In this document: positions 17,910 through 25,922 of the stretch, one piece after another
Layout of the letters: each line of letters begins with the position of its first letter
Position numbering within the stretch: the stretch's first letter is position 1
Source of the DNA: Methylocella silvestris
GTDB lineage: Bacteria > Pseudomonadota > Alphaproteobacteria > Rhizobiales > Beijerinckiaceae
Direction of reading: 5' to 3'
DNA length: 38,921 nt
NCBI RefSeq assembly: GCF_002891535.1
Contig: NZ_PDZR01000032.1
Span: 1-38,921, forward strand
The notes under the pieces: model-generated
What the model was told of the DNA's origin: nothing
What the model saw: the letters and a program-made list of their open reading frames with translations, nothing else
Databases searched by the model: none
Position numbers and translations under genes: made by a program

Positions 17910-18730
17910 GTTTTGAAACGCAACCCCTTATAGCAAACGCTGCCGGCGGAGCTCTCCGAACCCATCCTTTCGTAACATTAGCGAAGCGCTCTCAACAGTA
18001 ACTTATGTTTTAGCTCCGGGATCTGCATGCGACTTGGACGCCGCGTATCAAAATAAACTCTAAAACATCATTTATGATAAATAAAAATTGTTTTAAGCTT
18101 ATATTTTTTCGCGAAAAGCTAGGCTATGCATAAAGAGCGGCCAGACCGGGTAGCTCTTTCGTTCGAAAATCACAACAACTTCCGGCGGCTGCACCGCGGT
18201 TGGGACAATGGCGGCGACGCTTCCCGGCACGTCTACAATTTTTCGCCCCCTCGCGGCTCCCTGTTCAACTCCCTCAACGCCATCTCGCTCAATCACATGC
18301 CGGACATCATGGGAAAAGCCGCCTGGGACACTGCGGTTTTTTGATTTGCCAGCTCACCGGCGGCTTCTGGCAAAGGATCTATCAAGGGTCCTTCGGCCAG
18401 TTGCGCGGTGACTGCAATATTCCTTCACGCAGAAGTATTCGTTCCAGAAGATCGGGGGCCGCGCCAAGACGCAGGAGAATATGGGACTCTTTAGTGTTCG
18501 CTACTACCCGTTCTGACCGGGCGAGAGAGACGAACCCACGGATCTTGGGAGCAGCGGGCCTCACGACGCTCTGGTCCGCCGCTCCCTCCCCTTCACCGCT
18601 AGCTCTTTACCAGAGTCATCATATCATGCTCCAAACCATCAGTCCGGCTCACGAAGGAGCCGGCGAGACAGGCCCCGCGTGGAGTTCCCTCCCTCCCCGC
18701 GAGCCGAACGCGGATGGAACGGTAACGCCG
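17910..18730. other. Divergent regulatory region between the RND fusion and the histidine kinase
   Basis: About 820 bp, with an AT-rich core at roughly 18045-18115 that is the best place for the divergent promoters. The kinase frame stays open back to 18200 and has an ATG at 18626, but that upstream part shows no signal peptide or domain. I see no other gene here. Confidence 0.4.
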
Positions 18731-20095
18731 ATGCGCATTTCGGATCTCTTCCGCACGGCGTCCTTCCGGCTCGCGGTGCTCTTTGCCTTTGCCGTCACCG
18801 CCGCCACAACCGTCATCTTCGTCTTCATCTACTGGCATGTCGCGACCTTCGATGTCCGCAGGGTCGGCGTGCGGCTTTCAGACGAGGTCGCCCGCGCTGC
18901 CGCGGAGCCGGATGATCAACTGCGGCGCCAGCTGCGGCGCCGCCTTGCGAGCGATCTGCGAAAGCTCGACTATGTCGGGCTTTTCGACGCGCGGGGAAAG
19001 TCCGTCTTTGGCAATGTCGCTGCGTTGCCGGAGGGGCTTCCGATCGATGGCGCGCCGCATCCGATCGAAGTCGCGCCGCTCGGCGGCGGTTCGGGCACCG
19101 AGCCGGCGCTTCTCGCTGCGCGACAGCGCCCGAACGGGGGCGTCGTCCTGATCGGCCGCAGCCTTTATGAGGTCTACGCCCTGCGGCGGCTCGTCATTCG
19201 CGCCCTCGCGCTCGGCGTCGCGCCGACGATTCTGTCGGCGTTGATCATCGGTCTGATCTTCAGCCTCCGCACGGTGAAACGCCTTCGCAGCATCAACGAG
19301 GCGATCCTTCGGATTATCCAGGGCGATCTGCAGGACAGGCTTCCGGTCGGCCCATGGAAGGATGACGTCGACAACATCGCGAGCGGCGTCAATCTGATGC
19401 TCGACGAAATCGTCCGCCTCCTCGATCAGATCAAAAGCGTCAGCGACAACATTGCGCATGATCTGCGCGCGCCGCTCTCGATCACACGGATGAGCCTCGA
19501 ACGCGGACTCGCGGCGCCGGCTGAAAAGGATCTGCGCGCGGCGGCAAACCGCGCCCTCGCCGAACTCGATCGAGCGCTGACGACCGTGACCGCGTTGTTG
19601 CGGATTTCAGAAATAGAGCTCGGGCGCCGACGGCACGAATTTGTCCCGGTCGATCTCGCCGAGGTCTGCGCGACGGCTTTCGAGCTCTATGAGCCGCTCG
19701 CGGAGGCAAAATCAATCTCCTTCACGCTAGACGCAGGGCGTCCCGTGCCGCTCTCGGGCGATCACGATCTACTCGTTGAAGCCGTCGCCAATCTCATCGA
19801 CAATGCGTTGAAATTCGGCCCGGAGAACGGCGTTGTGTGCGTCTCGGCGTCTGTCGTTTCGGGGCGCGCCGAGGTCGCCGTTTGCGACAATGGGCCGGGC
19901 GTCGATCCAAGCGAGAGCGGCGAAATCTTCAAGCGCTTCTACCGTTCGAAATCGGCCCGCTCCATTCCCGGAACCGGCCTAGGCCTCAACCTCGCGGCGA
20001 CGATCTTCAGCCTGCACGGGCTTGATCTCAAGGTCGCGGACAATCACCCCGGCGCCCGCTTTGTAGCTTCGCAGCGTCTGCCGGCTTCGTCATGA
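18731..20095 (+). CDS. Sensor histidine kinase (HAMP-HisKA-HATPase, OmpR-partner type)
   Basis: A 454-residue inner-membrane kinase. TM1 is at about 12-36 (FRLAVLFAFAVTAATTVIFVF) and a periplasmic sensor of about 110 residues follows. TM2 is at about 157-178 (IRALALGVAPTILSALIIGL), then a HAMP linker. The HisKA phospho-site is His243 in SDNIAHDLRAPLS, with the N-box NLIDNALKFGP, the G1 box VCDNGPGVD and the G2 box GTGLGLNLAATIF. All catalytic boxes are intact. The start at 18731 is chosen because TM1 follows directly and GGAACGG lies upstream; ATG 18626 is the alternative. The kinase is divergent from the RND fusion gene, and the OmpR-type regulator on the far side of that gene is its likely partner. 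The periplasmic stimulus is unknown. Confidence 0.9.
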   Translation: MRISDLFRTASFRLAVLFAFAVTAATTVIFVFIYWHVATFDVRRVGVRLSDEVARAAAEPDDQLRRQLRRRLASDLRKLDYVGLFDARGKSVFGNVAALPEGLPIDGAPHPIEVAPLGGGSGTEPALLAARQRPNGGVVLIGRSLYEVYALRRLVIRALALGVAPTILSALIIGLIFSLRTVKRLRSINEAILRIIQGDLQDRLPVGPWKDDVDNIASGVNLMLDEIVRLLDQIKSVSDNIAHDLRAPLSITRMSLERGLAAPAEKDLRAAANRALAELDRALTTVTALLRISEIELGRRRHEFVPVDLAEVCATAFELYEPLAEAKSISFTLDAGRPVPLSGDHDLLVEAVANLIDNALKFGPENGVVCVSASVVSGRAEVAVCDNGPGVDPSESGEIFKRFYRSKSARSIPGTGLGLNLAATIFSLHGLDLKVADNHPGARFVASQRLPASS

Positions 20096-20537
20096 TCCGC
20101 GTGACGGCTTGACGGCCTTGCTAGGCGGCGGCGCAGACGCAGCGAGCGAACCCTTGGGGCCCCGACATCATGGGGGAATCCGCCGAACGCCACACGTCAG
20201 GCCGCGACCGCTCACATGGGAATTATCCTGATTGAGAGACAATAGTTCATTCAATTGATGTAGATATATTCCCGCGTAAACTCTTCAAACCAGCTAAAAT
20301 AGAGCTTCAGTAAATCCGAAGGCGTCGCAACTTGAACTATTAGCTGCCGTCGCTAATATCGTATGCATTGTCGTAATTGCAGGCGTGGCCGGTCTTATCT
20401 CTCCGAAGATAAGGGACGCCGACCTGGCCCCGGCGCCTCAAGGATACTGGCATGTTTGTTAGTCGTCATTTCCCTGGTCGAAGTCATCGGGCGGAGTTCG
20501 CTCGCTTGACGACCCGTGACAATCGCGTGCTCCAGCG
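20096..20537 (+). other. Intergenic region upstream of the NarL-type regulator
   Basis: About 440 bp. The part from 20225 to 20360 is AT-rich and probably carries the regulator promoter. ATATTCCCGC at 20266-20275 is identical to a 10-mer upstream of xoxF (27963-27972). No gene is seen. Confidence 0.4.
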
Positions 20538-21158
20538 ATGAAGATGCTGCTTGTAGATGATCACATTGTCGTCCGTGAAGGCGTGCGGCGCTTGCTGTCG
20601 GTCTTTGTTGAGTCTGTCGAGCTGCTCGAAGCTGGAACGGCGCTCGAAGCCTTGTCGATTTATCGCTCCACGCATCCCGATATAGTCATTCTCGATCTGA
20701 ATCTTCCGGGAACCGGCGGGCTCGAGCTTCTGAAACGGCTGTTGATCGAGGATCCAAGGGCGCGCGTGCTCATCTTCTCAATGCACTCCGTGACCCTCTA
20801 CGTTGCGCGCGCGCTGCAGTCCGGCGCGAAAGGCTATATCAGCAAAGGCGCCAGCGCCGAGGAATTCGTCGAAGCGATTCACCAAGTGATGGGCGGCGGC
20901 CGCTATATCGAACGCGAACTTGCGGCCGATCTCGCACTCAATGTTTTTGGCTCACAAGACCCCGCCAAATCGCTTTCAGCGCGTGAACTTGACATCATGC
21001 GGCTTCTCGCCAAAGGCAAAAGCCTTTCCGCAATCGCCGACACGCTTGGCGTCTCCTACAAGACCATCGCCAACACTTGCACGGCGATGAAGCACAAGCT
21101 TCTCGTTCAGCGCACCAGCGATTTGATCCGCCTCGCCGTTGAGATGCACGCCTCTTAG
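20538..21158 (+). CDS. NarL/LuxR-family response regulator (MxaB-like)
   Basis: A 206-residue regulator. The receiver domain has the acidic pair Asp7-Asp8 (LLVDDHIVVREGVRRLL), phospho-acceptor Asp53 in IVILDLNLPG, and Lys103 in GYISKGASAEEF. The C-terminal LuxR helix-turn-helix spans about residues 145-200 (LSARELDIMRLLAKGKSLSAIADTLGVSYKTI). NarL-type regulators such as MxaB control methanol dehydrogenase genes in methylotrophs; the same job is inferred here from position, because the gene ends about 65 bp beyond the 3' end of the convergent xox operon. Its partner is probably the HisKA_3-type kinase at 30936-32297, the only kinase of the matching class in the window. No kinase gene is directly adjacent. 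No strong ribosome binding site is visible at the ATG; a second ATG lies two codons later. Confidence 0.87.
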   Translation: MKMLLVDDHIVVREGVRRLLSVFVESVELLEAGTALEALSIYRSTHPDIVILDLNLPGTGGLELLKRLLIEDPRARVLIFSMHSVTLYVARALQSGAKGYISKGASAEEFVEAIHQVMGGGRYIERELAADLALNVFGSQDPAKSLSARELDIMRLLAKGKSLSAIADTLGVSYKTIANTCTAMKHKLLVQRTSDLIRLAVEMHAS

Positions 21159-21222
21159 CTAATGGTCTCGCGCAGGGTGAAGCGGCTCCTTTCAGACGCA
21201 TCCCATCCGTCCCCGGGTCGCT

Positions 21223-22206
21223 TCAGGGGCTGATCGCGATGCCCCAGGGCAAACGACCGACCGGCACGGATCGTGTCACCTTCAGATTATCGACGTCGAT
21301 CACCGAAAGATCATTGGTCAGCCCGTTTGCAGCATAAAGCGTCTTGCCGTCCTGGCTCAGCGCAAGCTGCCAGACGCGGTCGCCGACCAGCAGATACTTC
21401 AACACCTTTAAACTCGCCACGTCGATCACAGCAACCCGGTTGGCCCGGCCGAGCGCGACGAAAGCAAGCTTGCCGTCAAGACTAAACCGAAGGCCTACGG
21501 GCGAGATCAACTCCTTCCGTATGCCAGCCACTTCGAAGTTGATCTTGTGCTTGACCACATGCTTGTCAGAATCAATGATCGCGACCGTTCCGCCGACCTC
21601 CGATGTCACCCACACCTCTTTGCCGTCGTGGGTATATTCTGCAACGCGCGGCCGTGTATCGACAAGGACGTTGGCGACGACCCTGCGGGCCGACGCGTCG
21701 ATGAAATGCGCCATGCTGGTCGATTCGGAGACATCGACAATAGTCTTGCCGTCGGCGCTGACAGAGAGGCCTTCGGGTTCGATGCCGACCGGAACCTTCG
21801 CCAGAACCTTTCCGCTCGCGCGCTCGAGCATTGTCACCATGGAATCATCTTCATTGGAGACGTAAATAATGTCTCCCTTTGGCGACAGCGCCAGCGTTTC
21901 GGGATCGGGGCCGGCATCGATTGTGCGCGTAACTTCGAGCTTATCCACGTCAATGACCACTATGTCGCCGGAGTCGCCATTACAGACAAGAACTTCGCTC
22001 CCGTCTGGCGTCGTGACGATGCCGCGCGGACGTTGTCCGACAGGAATGGTCTTGATCGTCGACAGGCTCGCGCCATCAAGGACGGTAACCGTATTATCGC
22101 GCTCGTTGCTCACGAAGATCCGGCTGGCCGAGGCTGCGCCGGTTGCCGCCAGCAGGCATACAAAGGCGCCTATGACGCCAAGAGGCCTTATTGAGCAAAG
22201 CGGCAT
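21223..22206 (-). CDS. PQQ-dependent catabolism-associated YVTN beta-propeller protein
   Basis: A 327-residue exported protein. After a signal peptide (IGAFVCLLAATGAASA, to about residue 27) it consists of repeated beta-propeller blades with YVTN-type motifs: RIFVSNERDNTVTVLDGASL, IYVSNEDDSMVTMLERASG, VWVTSEVGGTVAIIDSDKH, LAFVALGRANRVAVIDVASL, LYAANGLTNDLSVIDVDNL. It matches the family of beta-propellers found next to PQQ-dependent alcohol dehydrogenase systems; its biochemical role is not established. Its ATG overlaps the end of the preceding binding-protein gene by 19 bp, so the two are probably co-translated. It is the last gene of the xoxF-xoxJ-xoxG minus-strand cluster. Confidence 0.88.
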   Translation of the reverse strand: MPLCSIRPLGVIGAFVCLLAATGAASASRIFVSNERDNTVTVLDGASLSTIKTIPVGQRPRGIVTTPDGSEVLVCNGDSGDIVVIDVDKLEVTRTIDAGPDPETLALSPKGDIIYVSNEDDSMVTMLERASGKVLAKVPVGIEPEGLSVSADGKTIVDVSESTSMAHFIDASARRVVANVLVDTRPRVAEYTHDGKEVWVTSEVGGTVAIIDSDKHVVKHKINFEVAGIRKELISPVGLRFSLDGKLAFVALGRANRVAVIDVASLKVLKYLLVGDRVWQLALSQDGKTLYAANGLTNDLSVIDVDNLKVTRSVPVGRLPWGIAISP

Positions 22207-23420
22207 TTCGTCTCCGGCTCGTCATAACCGAGGGTGTCGGTGAAGAATTTCGGATGCAGGAAGCCATCCTGTGGCGACATCGTGACGACCATCAAAGCGC
22301 TTGCCAGAAGGACCGGCTGCCGCAGCTGCTGATCCCAGCGACGGAAGGTTAGAGCCTGCCCCTTGAAACCTGCGACGCCGAACGCGTCCGAGCGCATGAA
22401 CTCCGCCAGATCGATCGGGCTTGTTTTTCCAGAGCGAATGACCGCCTCGCCGATGGCGCGAACCGCAAGCCACGCGGCATAGTCGCGCTCGCTCATTTTG
22501 CGATGCGCCACGAGTTCAAAGCGGTGCTGCATTTGCAACGCCGAATATTCCTGAAACGCCGGATGCCAGGCGACCGGAGATAGACCCTGCGTGCCAACGA
22601 TCGGCCGCGGCTCAAATGTGTTGTAAGGAAGATAGTCGCCAAAGAGATTCTTCGTGTCGGCGACAATCACCACGTCATGAGCCGGGGCGCCTTCGGTCGC
22701 GAGCGGCATTTGCGTCGCGATCTGTTGGTAACCGGTGTCAACGCGGCGTGATCCCGCATCATAATTATAGGCCCGAGCCTCGACGATCTTGCCGCCGAAG
22801 CGGGACGCCGCGCGATGAATGTCGGTGGCAAAGGCGGCGTCCTCGACGCTGGGGCCTTGCAGAACAAACCATCGCCGCCAGCCCTTCTTCGCCAGATATT
22901 GCCCCAGGGCGTCGGCGCGCATCGCCGTGCTTGGCAGTATGTGAAAGACATTCCGGGCGCACCTTTCCTGCCGCAAGTCGTCGTCGCTGGTGCGGATGTC
23001 GAAGATAAGCGAGCGCCTAGCGGCCGGCGCATTCGCCAGCGCCAAAAGGTCTGGCGCGTTGAGATCGGCGACCAAGACGCTATCCCTGTCAAGACTCTGC
23101 TTTGCCACCGCCACGACATCGGCGCCCCGTTTGAGGGCGATAAAGTCCATCGCAAACGAAAATCCGATGAATTTTCCCGTGATATTGATCTCATCGAGCG
23201 CCAAAAGGGCGCCCGCCTTGCCGTCGTCGTCGGGTTGGCTCTGCAACAGCGACAGATATTCAGCCTTCGGATAATCGCCCGCGATGTAGAGGATTTTCAA
23301 CTCTCTCAAAGCAGGCGACGCCGCAGGGCTTTCCGACCCATCGAGCGCAAAGGCGGGTCCAGCTGCAACCAAGAGGCAAAGAATACACCGGCATAGCGCG
23401 CCCGCGACGGCGTATTCCAT
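22188..23420 (-). CDS. ABC-type periplasmic binding protein of PQQ-dependent alcohol dehydrogenase systems
   Basis: A 410-residue exported protein of the branched-chain-amino-acid-binding-like fold. The signal peptide is at about residues 1-26 (VAGALCRCILCLLVAAGPAFA). The mature start is LKILYIAGDYPKAEYLSLLQ-like, with ALLALDEINITGKFIGFSF, VLVADLNAPDLLALANAPAA, RNVFHILPSTAMRADALGQY and GWRRWFVLQGPSVEDAAFA. This fits the binding-protein family that accompanies PQQ-dependent alcohol dehydrogenases. ATG 23420 gives the cleanest signal peptide; TTG 23444 and GTG 23441 overlap the xoxG stop and are alternatives. The ATPase and permease that usually go with it are not in the window. It may act as a periplasmic binding or chaperone-like protein rather than in transport; this is unknown. 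Confidence 0.83.
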   Translation of the reverse strand: MEYAVAGALCRCILCLLVAAGPAFALDGSESPAASPALRELKILYIAGDYPKAEYLSLLQSQPDDDGKAGALLALDEINITGKFIGFSFAMDFIALKRGADVVAVAKQSLDRDSVLVADLNAPDLLALANAPAARRSLIFDIRTSDDDLRQERCARNVFHILPSTAMRADALGQYLAKKGWRRWFVLQGPSVEDAAFATDIHRAASRFGGKIVEARAYNYDAGSRRVDTGYQQIATQMPLATEGAPAHDVVIVADTKNLFGDYLPYNTFEPRPIVGTQGLSPVAWHPAFQEYSALQMQHRFELVAHRKMSERDYAAWLAVRAIGEAVIRSGKTSPIDLAEFMRSDAFGVAGFKGQALTFRRWDQQLRQPVLLASALMVVTMSPQDGFLHPKFFTDTLGYDEPETKCRFAQ

Positions 23421-23437
23421 ACTCCGGCTCCAAAGCC

Positions 23438-24010
23438 TCACCAATTCACCCTTTTCGCCGACCCTCTGTAAAGCGTGCGAAGATAGGCCAGTAACTCGTA
23501 GAGTTGCTCGTCGCTCTGGATGAGCGCGCCGAACGCCGGCATCGGACCGACGATGTTCTCCATGCCGATGCGGATGAAGCCATTTTTCTGCAATCCATCA
23601 GAACCCAGCGTGATCAGACGAAACAGAGTGTCATCGTCGCTTCCGTAAACCCAGGTTTCGTTTGTCAGGGGCGGACACATGCCGCCGCCGCCGTTTCCGC
23701 CGTGACAACCTGGGCAGCCCATGCCCTGGAACACGGCCTTACCGGCTTCTATCTTGTCGGGCTGCCCGGTATATGGATTATTGATGGTAGCTAAGGGCGC
23801 CGCCGTGACGACCTCAATCGGCGTTTTGCCCGTAACCTCGGATTTAGGAAGCAGCGCTGAAGGGCTTTTCTCAGGATCCGAGAGAGACGGCTGACGCTGG
23901 TTTGTCGGTCCTGCAGGCGCAGCCTCGCTTGCCGGCGCCGCTGGGTCGGCGGCGGCCGTCCCGCAAGCGAACGCCAATGACGCGACAATAAGCAACAGCT
24001 GCTTCATCAT
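23438..24010 (-). CDS. xoxG: Periplasmic c-type cytochrome XoxG, electron acceptor of XoxF
   Basis: A 190-residue exported monohaem cytochrome. The signal peptide is at residues 1-21 (MMKQLLLIVASLAFACGTAAA), followed by a Pro/Ala-rich linker to about residue 60. The haem motif CPGCH is at Cys99-Cys102-His103, and the likely axial Met157 is in GPMPAFGALI. The C-terminal helix is DEQLYELLAYLRTLY. It sits directly after the XoxJ gene in the xoxF operon, the normal place for the cytochrome that takes electrons from the PQQ dehydrogenase; the assignment as XoxG rests on this context plus the cytochrome features. AAGGGAAG lies upstream of two consecutive ATGs at 24010 and 24007. The Gly-rich insertion after the haem site (HGGNGGGGMCPP, with a further Cys) is a visible peculiarity. 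Confidence 0.87.
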   Translation of the reverse strand: MMKQLLLIVASLAFACGTAAADPAAPASEAAPAGPTNQRQPSLSDPEKSPSALLPKSEVTGKTPIEVVTAAPLATINNPYTGQPDKIEAGKAVFQGMGCPGCHGGNGGGGMCPPLTNETWVYGSDDDTLFRLITLGSDGLQKNGFIRIGMENIVGPMPAFGALIQSDEQLYELLAYLRTLYRGSAKRVNW

Positions 24011-24080
24011 GTGTAATCTTCCCTTTCCTGTGAATTTGGCGCGGCGACGTTGCTTTGCGCCGCGCCGATGCGCCGACATC

Positions 24081-25826
24081 TCATTTTGTCGAGGTTTTCG
24101 CGAAGAGATCGAGCATCCGCGTGGCGGATGTCCCGCCATTCTTGGCGGCGATGTCACGCGCCGTTTCGCCATCCGCGCTTTGCATGTCAGCGGCGGCCGA
24201 GGCCTGGATGAGAAGCCCTATCATCGGCGCGTTGTCGCGCGCGGCCGCGATCATAAGCGCCGTCACGCCTTCGGCGCTGGTCGCGTTTACGTTCGCCCCT
24301 TTGGCAAGAAGCGCCCGGGCGATTTCAACCGAATTCAAAGACTGCGTCAGTTTCTGAACGCGGCTTTCCGGCGGCGGCTCGCTCGAAGCAATCATCAAAG
24401 GCGTTATCTTCTTGGCCCCGACCGGTTCATCGACTCTGGCGCCGCTGTCGATCAGCGCCTTGGCCGCGTCGTATTTCTTTTCCTCGATCGCTATGGAAAG
24501 CGGCGTGAATCCGCCGGGCGCAGGCGTCTCCACATTTGCTCCACGGGATAGAAGCAATTGAATCCCAGCTACGTCGTTCCGCAGGATCGCGTGCAATAAA
24601 GGCGTCCATCCGTCGCTGTCAGCCGCCTCGACGTCTGCCCTGTGATCCAGAAGGAATTGCGTCGTCGAAAGCGCGCCGAGGCGAACGGCGGCGGTCAGCG
24701 GCGTGTAGCCTTGAGGATCCTTCTTGTTTATGCCGGCGCCCTTGCCGAGTAGATATTCCAGGCGATTATTGTCGGACGCCAGCACCGCATTATTGAACTC
24801 GCCATCGACGTCGGCTCCATCCGCCAGCCATTCGTCGAGCTGCTCGCGCGTGATCGCGGGCCTCTCCCGGCGCAGCTTCTCCAACTCCTCCGCGGAAACC
24901 ATTGGCGCGGTATAAATTCCATGCGCCTTTATCGGTCCTGGCACGAGGCAATCCGAGCATTCAACGAGAGGCACGCCATAGTCCTGAAGGATTTTTCGGA
25001 TTTCGTCCCTGTGCGCATTGAGGGCGTTTTCAATGGCGTATTTGGTGATCGCATCGGTTTTACGAACGCCAATGGCGATATCGAATTCCATGGGAATGAC
25101 GTTATCCATCAGATTGGTTGGCTGGATCGTCAACGGCGCGCCCTGCGCGAGCGCCCAGCCCGCGAACGGTCCCCAGACGGCCGCGACGTCGAGCTTGCCG
25201 TCGGCGACCTCCTGCACCTGGCGCCAAGGTTGATGCTCGGGCGCCAGATCGCCGTCATGAGAAACCTCATGGACATGGACATTCTTGACGACGCCATGAT
25301 CGGCGAGCGACTGACGCACCGCCGAAAGTTCGTAGACGCCGATCTGGAGCGACTTCAGTCGCGGATCGGAAAGGCCTTTGAAATCGTAGCCCCGATCCGT
25401 GCGCGAAGCGAAGACATAAGTGCTGCGATAAAGCGGAAAGGTCGTGAGCGCCGACTCATAACCTGCCGGCACATTCATCAATATATCGCAGTCATTCGTC
25501 TCGAAGGTTTGGCGTGTCATGCCGCGTTCGATGTAGGGCCGCCAGAAATAGGTCGCCCTCACGCCAAGCGCCTTTGCGATGACGTTTGCGATCTTATTCT
25601 CGAATCCTTCTTCCGCGATATTCGAGAACGGCATGTTCCCGGGGTCGCCGCAGACGCGAAACGAGGAAAAATGCGCCTTGCGCGCGGCGGCTTTCGCTGC
25701 GTCGCGCTCGATCTGGCTGAATTCTTCGAAGGGTTTGTTGTTGGGCGCCGCCTGAGCGAGCGCGTGGGACGCAGGCAAGCTCCCAGACAACACGCAAAGA
25801 AGGGGGAGGAAGGAGACAGTTTTCAT
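24081..25826 (-). CDS. xoxJ: XoxJ-like periplasmic binding protein fused to ankyrin repeats
   Basis: A 581-residue exported protein. Signal peptide: residues 1-26 (MKTVSFLPLLCVLSGSLPAS...AQA). Residues about 50-290 form the MxaJ/XoxJ-type solute-binding fold (FRVCGDPGNMPFSNIAEEGF, KIANVIAKALGV, NDCDILMNVPAGYESAL, LQIGVYELSAVRQSLADHGV, VAAVWGPFAGWALAQGAPL). MxaJ/XoxJ proteins of about 280 residues help mature or activate the methanol dehydrogenase. After a Cys-containing linker (LVECSDCLVPGP), residues about 340-575 are six or seven ankyrin repeats (GYTPLTAAVRLGALSTTQFL, GWTPLLHAILRNDVAGIQLL, GVTALMIAAARDNAPMIGLL). Ankyrin repeats in a protein exported to the periplasm are unusual. ATG 25826 is chosen for the signal peptide; an upstream TTG at 25874 lies inside a terminator stem. 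Confidence 0.88.
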   Translation of the reverse strand: MKTVSFLPLLCVLSGSLPASHALAQAAPNNKPFEEFSQIERDAAKAAARKAHFSSFRVCGDPGNMPFSNIAEEGFENKIANVIAKALGVRATYFWRPYIERGMTRQTFETNDCDILMNVPAGYESALTTFPLYRSTYVFASRTDRGYDFKGLSDPRLKSLQIGVYELSAVRQSLADHGVVKNVHVHEVSHDGDLAPEHQPWRQVQEVADGKLDVAAVWGPFAGWALAQGAPLTIQPTNLMDNVIPMEFDIAIGVRKTDAITKYAIENALNAHRDEIRKILQDYGVPLVECSDCLVPGPIKAHGIYTAPMVSAEELEKLRRERPAITREQLDEWLADGADVDGEFNNAVLASDNNRLEYLLGKGAGINKKDPQGYTPLTAAVRLGALSTTQFLLDHRADVEAADSDGWTPLLHAILRNDVAGIQLLLSRGANVETPAPGGFTPLSIAIEEKKYDAAKALIDSGARVDEPVGAKKITPLMIASSEPPPESRVQKLTQSLNSVEIARALLAKGANVNATSAEGVTALMIAAARDNAPMIGLLIQASAAADMQSADGETARDIAAKNGGTSATRMLDLFAKTSTK

Positions 25827-25851
25827 TGCGAAGAGAACCGTTCGCCGCTTG

Positions 25852-25897
25852 AAAAGAAAAAACACCCTGCTCAATGCTCGGGGACCGAGCAGGGTGT
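25852..25897 (-). terminator. Intrinsic terminator between xoxF and xoxJ
   Basis: Read on the minus strand, ACACCCTGCTC (25897-25887) pairs perfectly with GAGCAGGGTGT (25872-25862) as an 11-bp stem with a 14-base loop. It is followed by a T-rich tract (TTTTTTCTTTT). This is a textbook intrinsic terminator about 25 bp after the xoxF stop. It lies inside the operon, so downstream genes would depend on readthrough. The loop region can also form a competing 7-bp hairpin (TGCTCGG with CCGAGCA). Confidence 0.85.
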
Positions 25898-25922
25898 CCG
25901 GAGGAAGAGGAACGGATGTCTG

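Noticed and set aside
16341-17933. Plus-strand open frame of 530 codons opposite the RND fusion gene
   Set aside because: Arg/Asp-rich low-complexity translation with no domain; it mirrors the codon structure of the real permease on the other strand.
18200-18730. Long N-terminal extension of the OmpR-partner histidine kinase
   Set aside because: No domain or membrane segment in the extra 177 codons, and the first transmembrane helix directly follows the ATG at 18731.
25827-25874. TTG start of xoxJ at 25874
   Set aside because: It lies within the terminator stem and would place 16 basic residues before an otherwise normal signal peptide.
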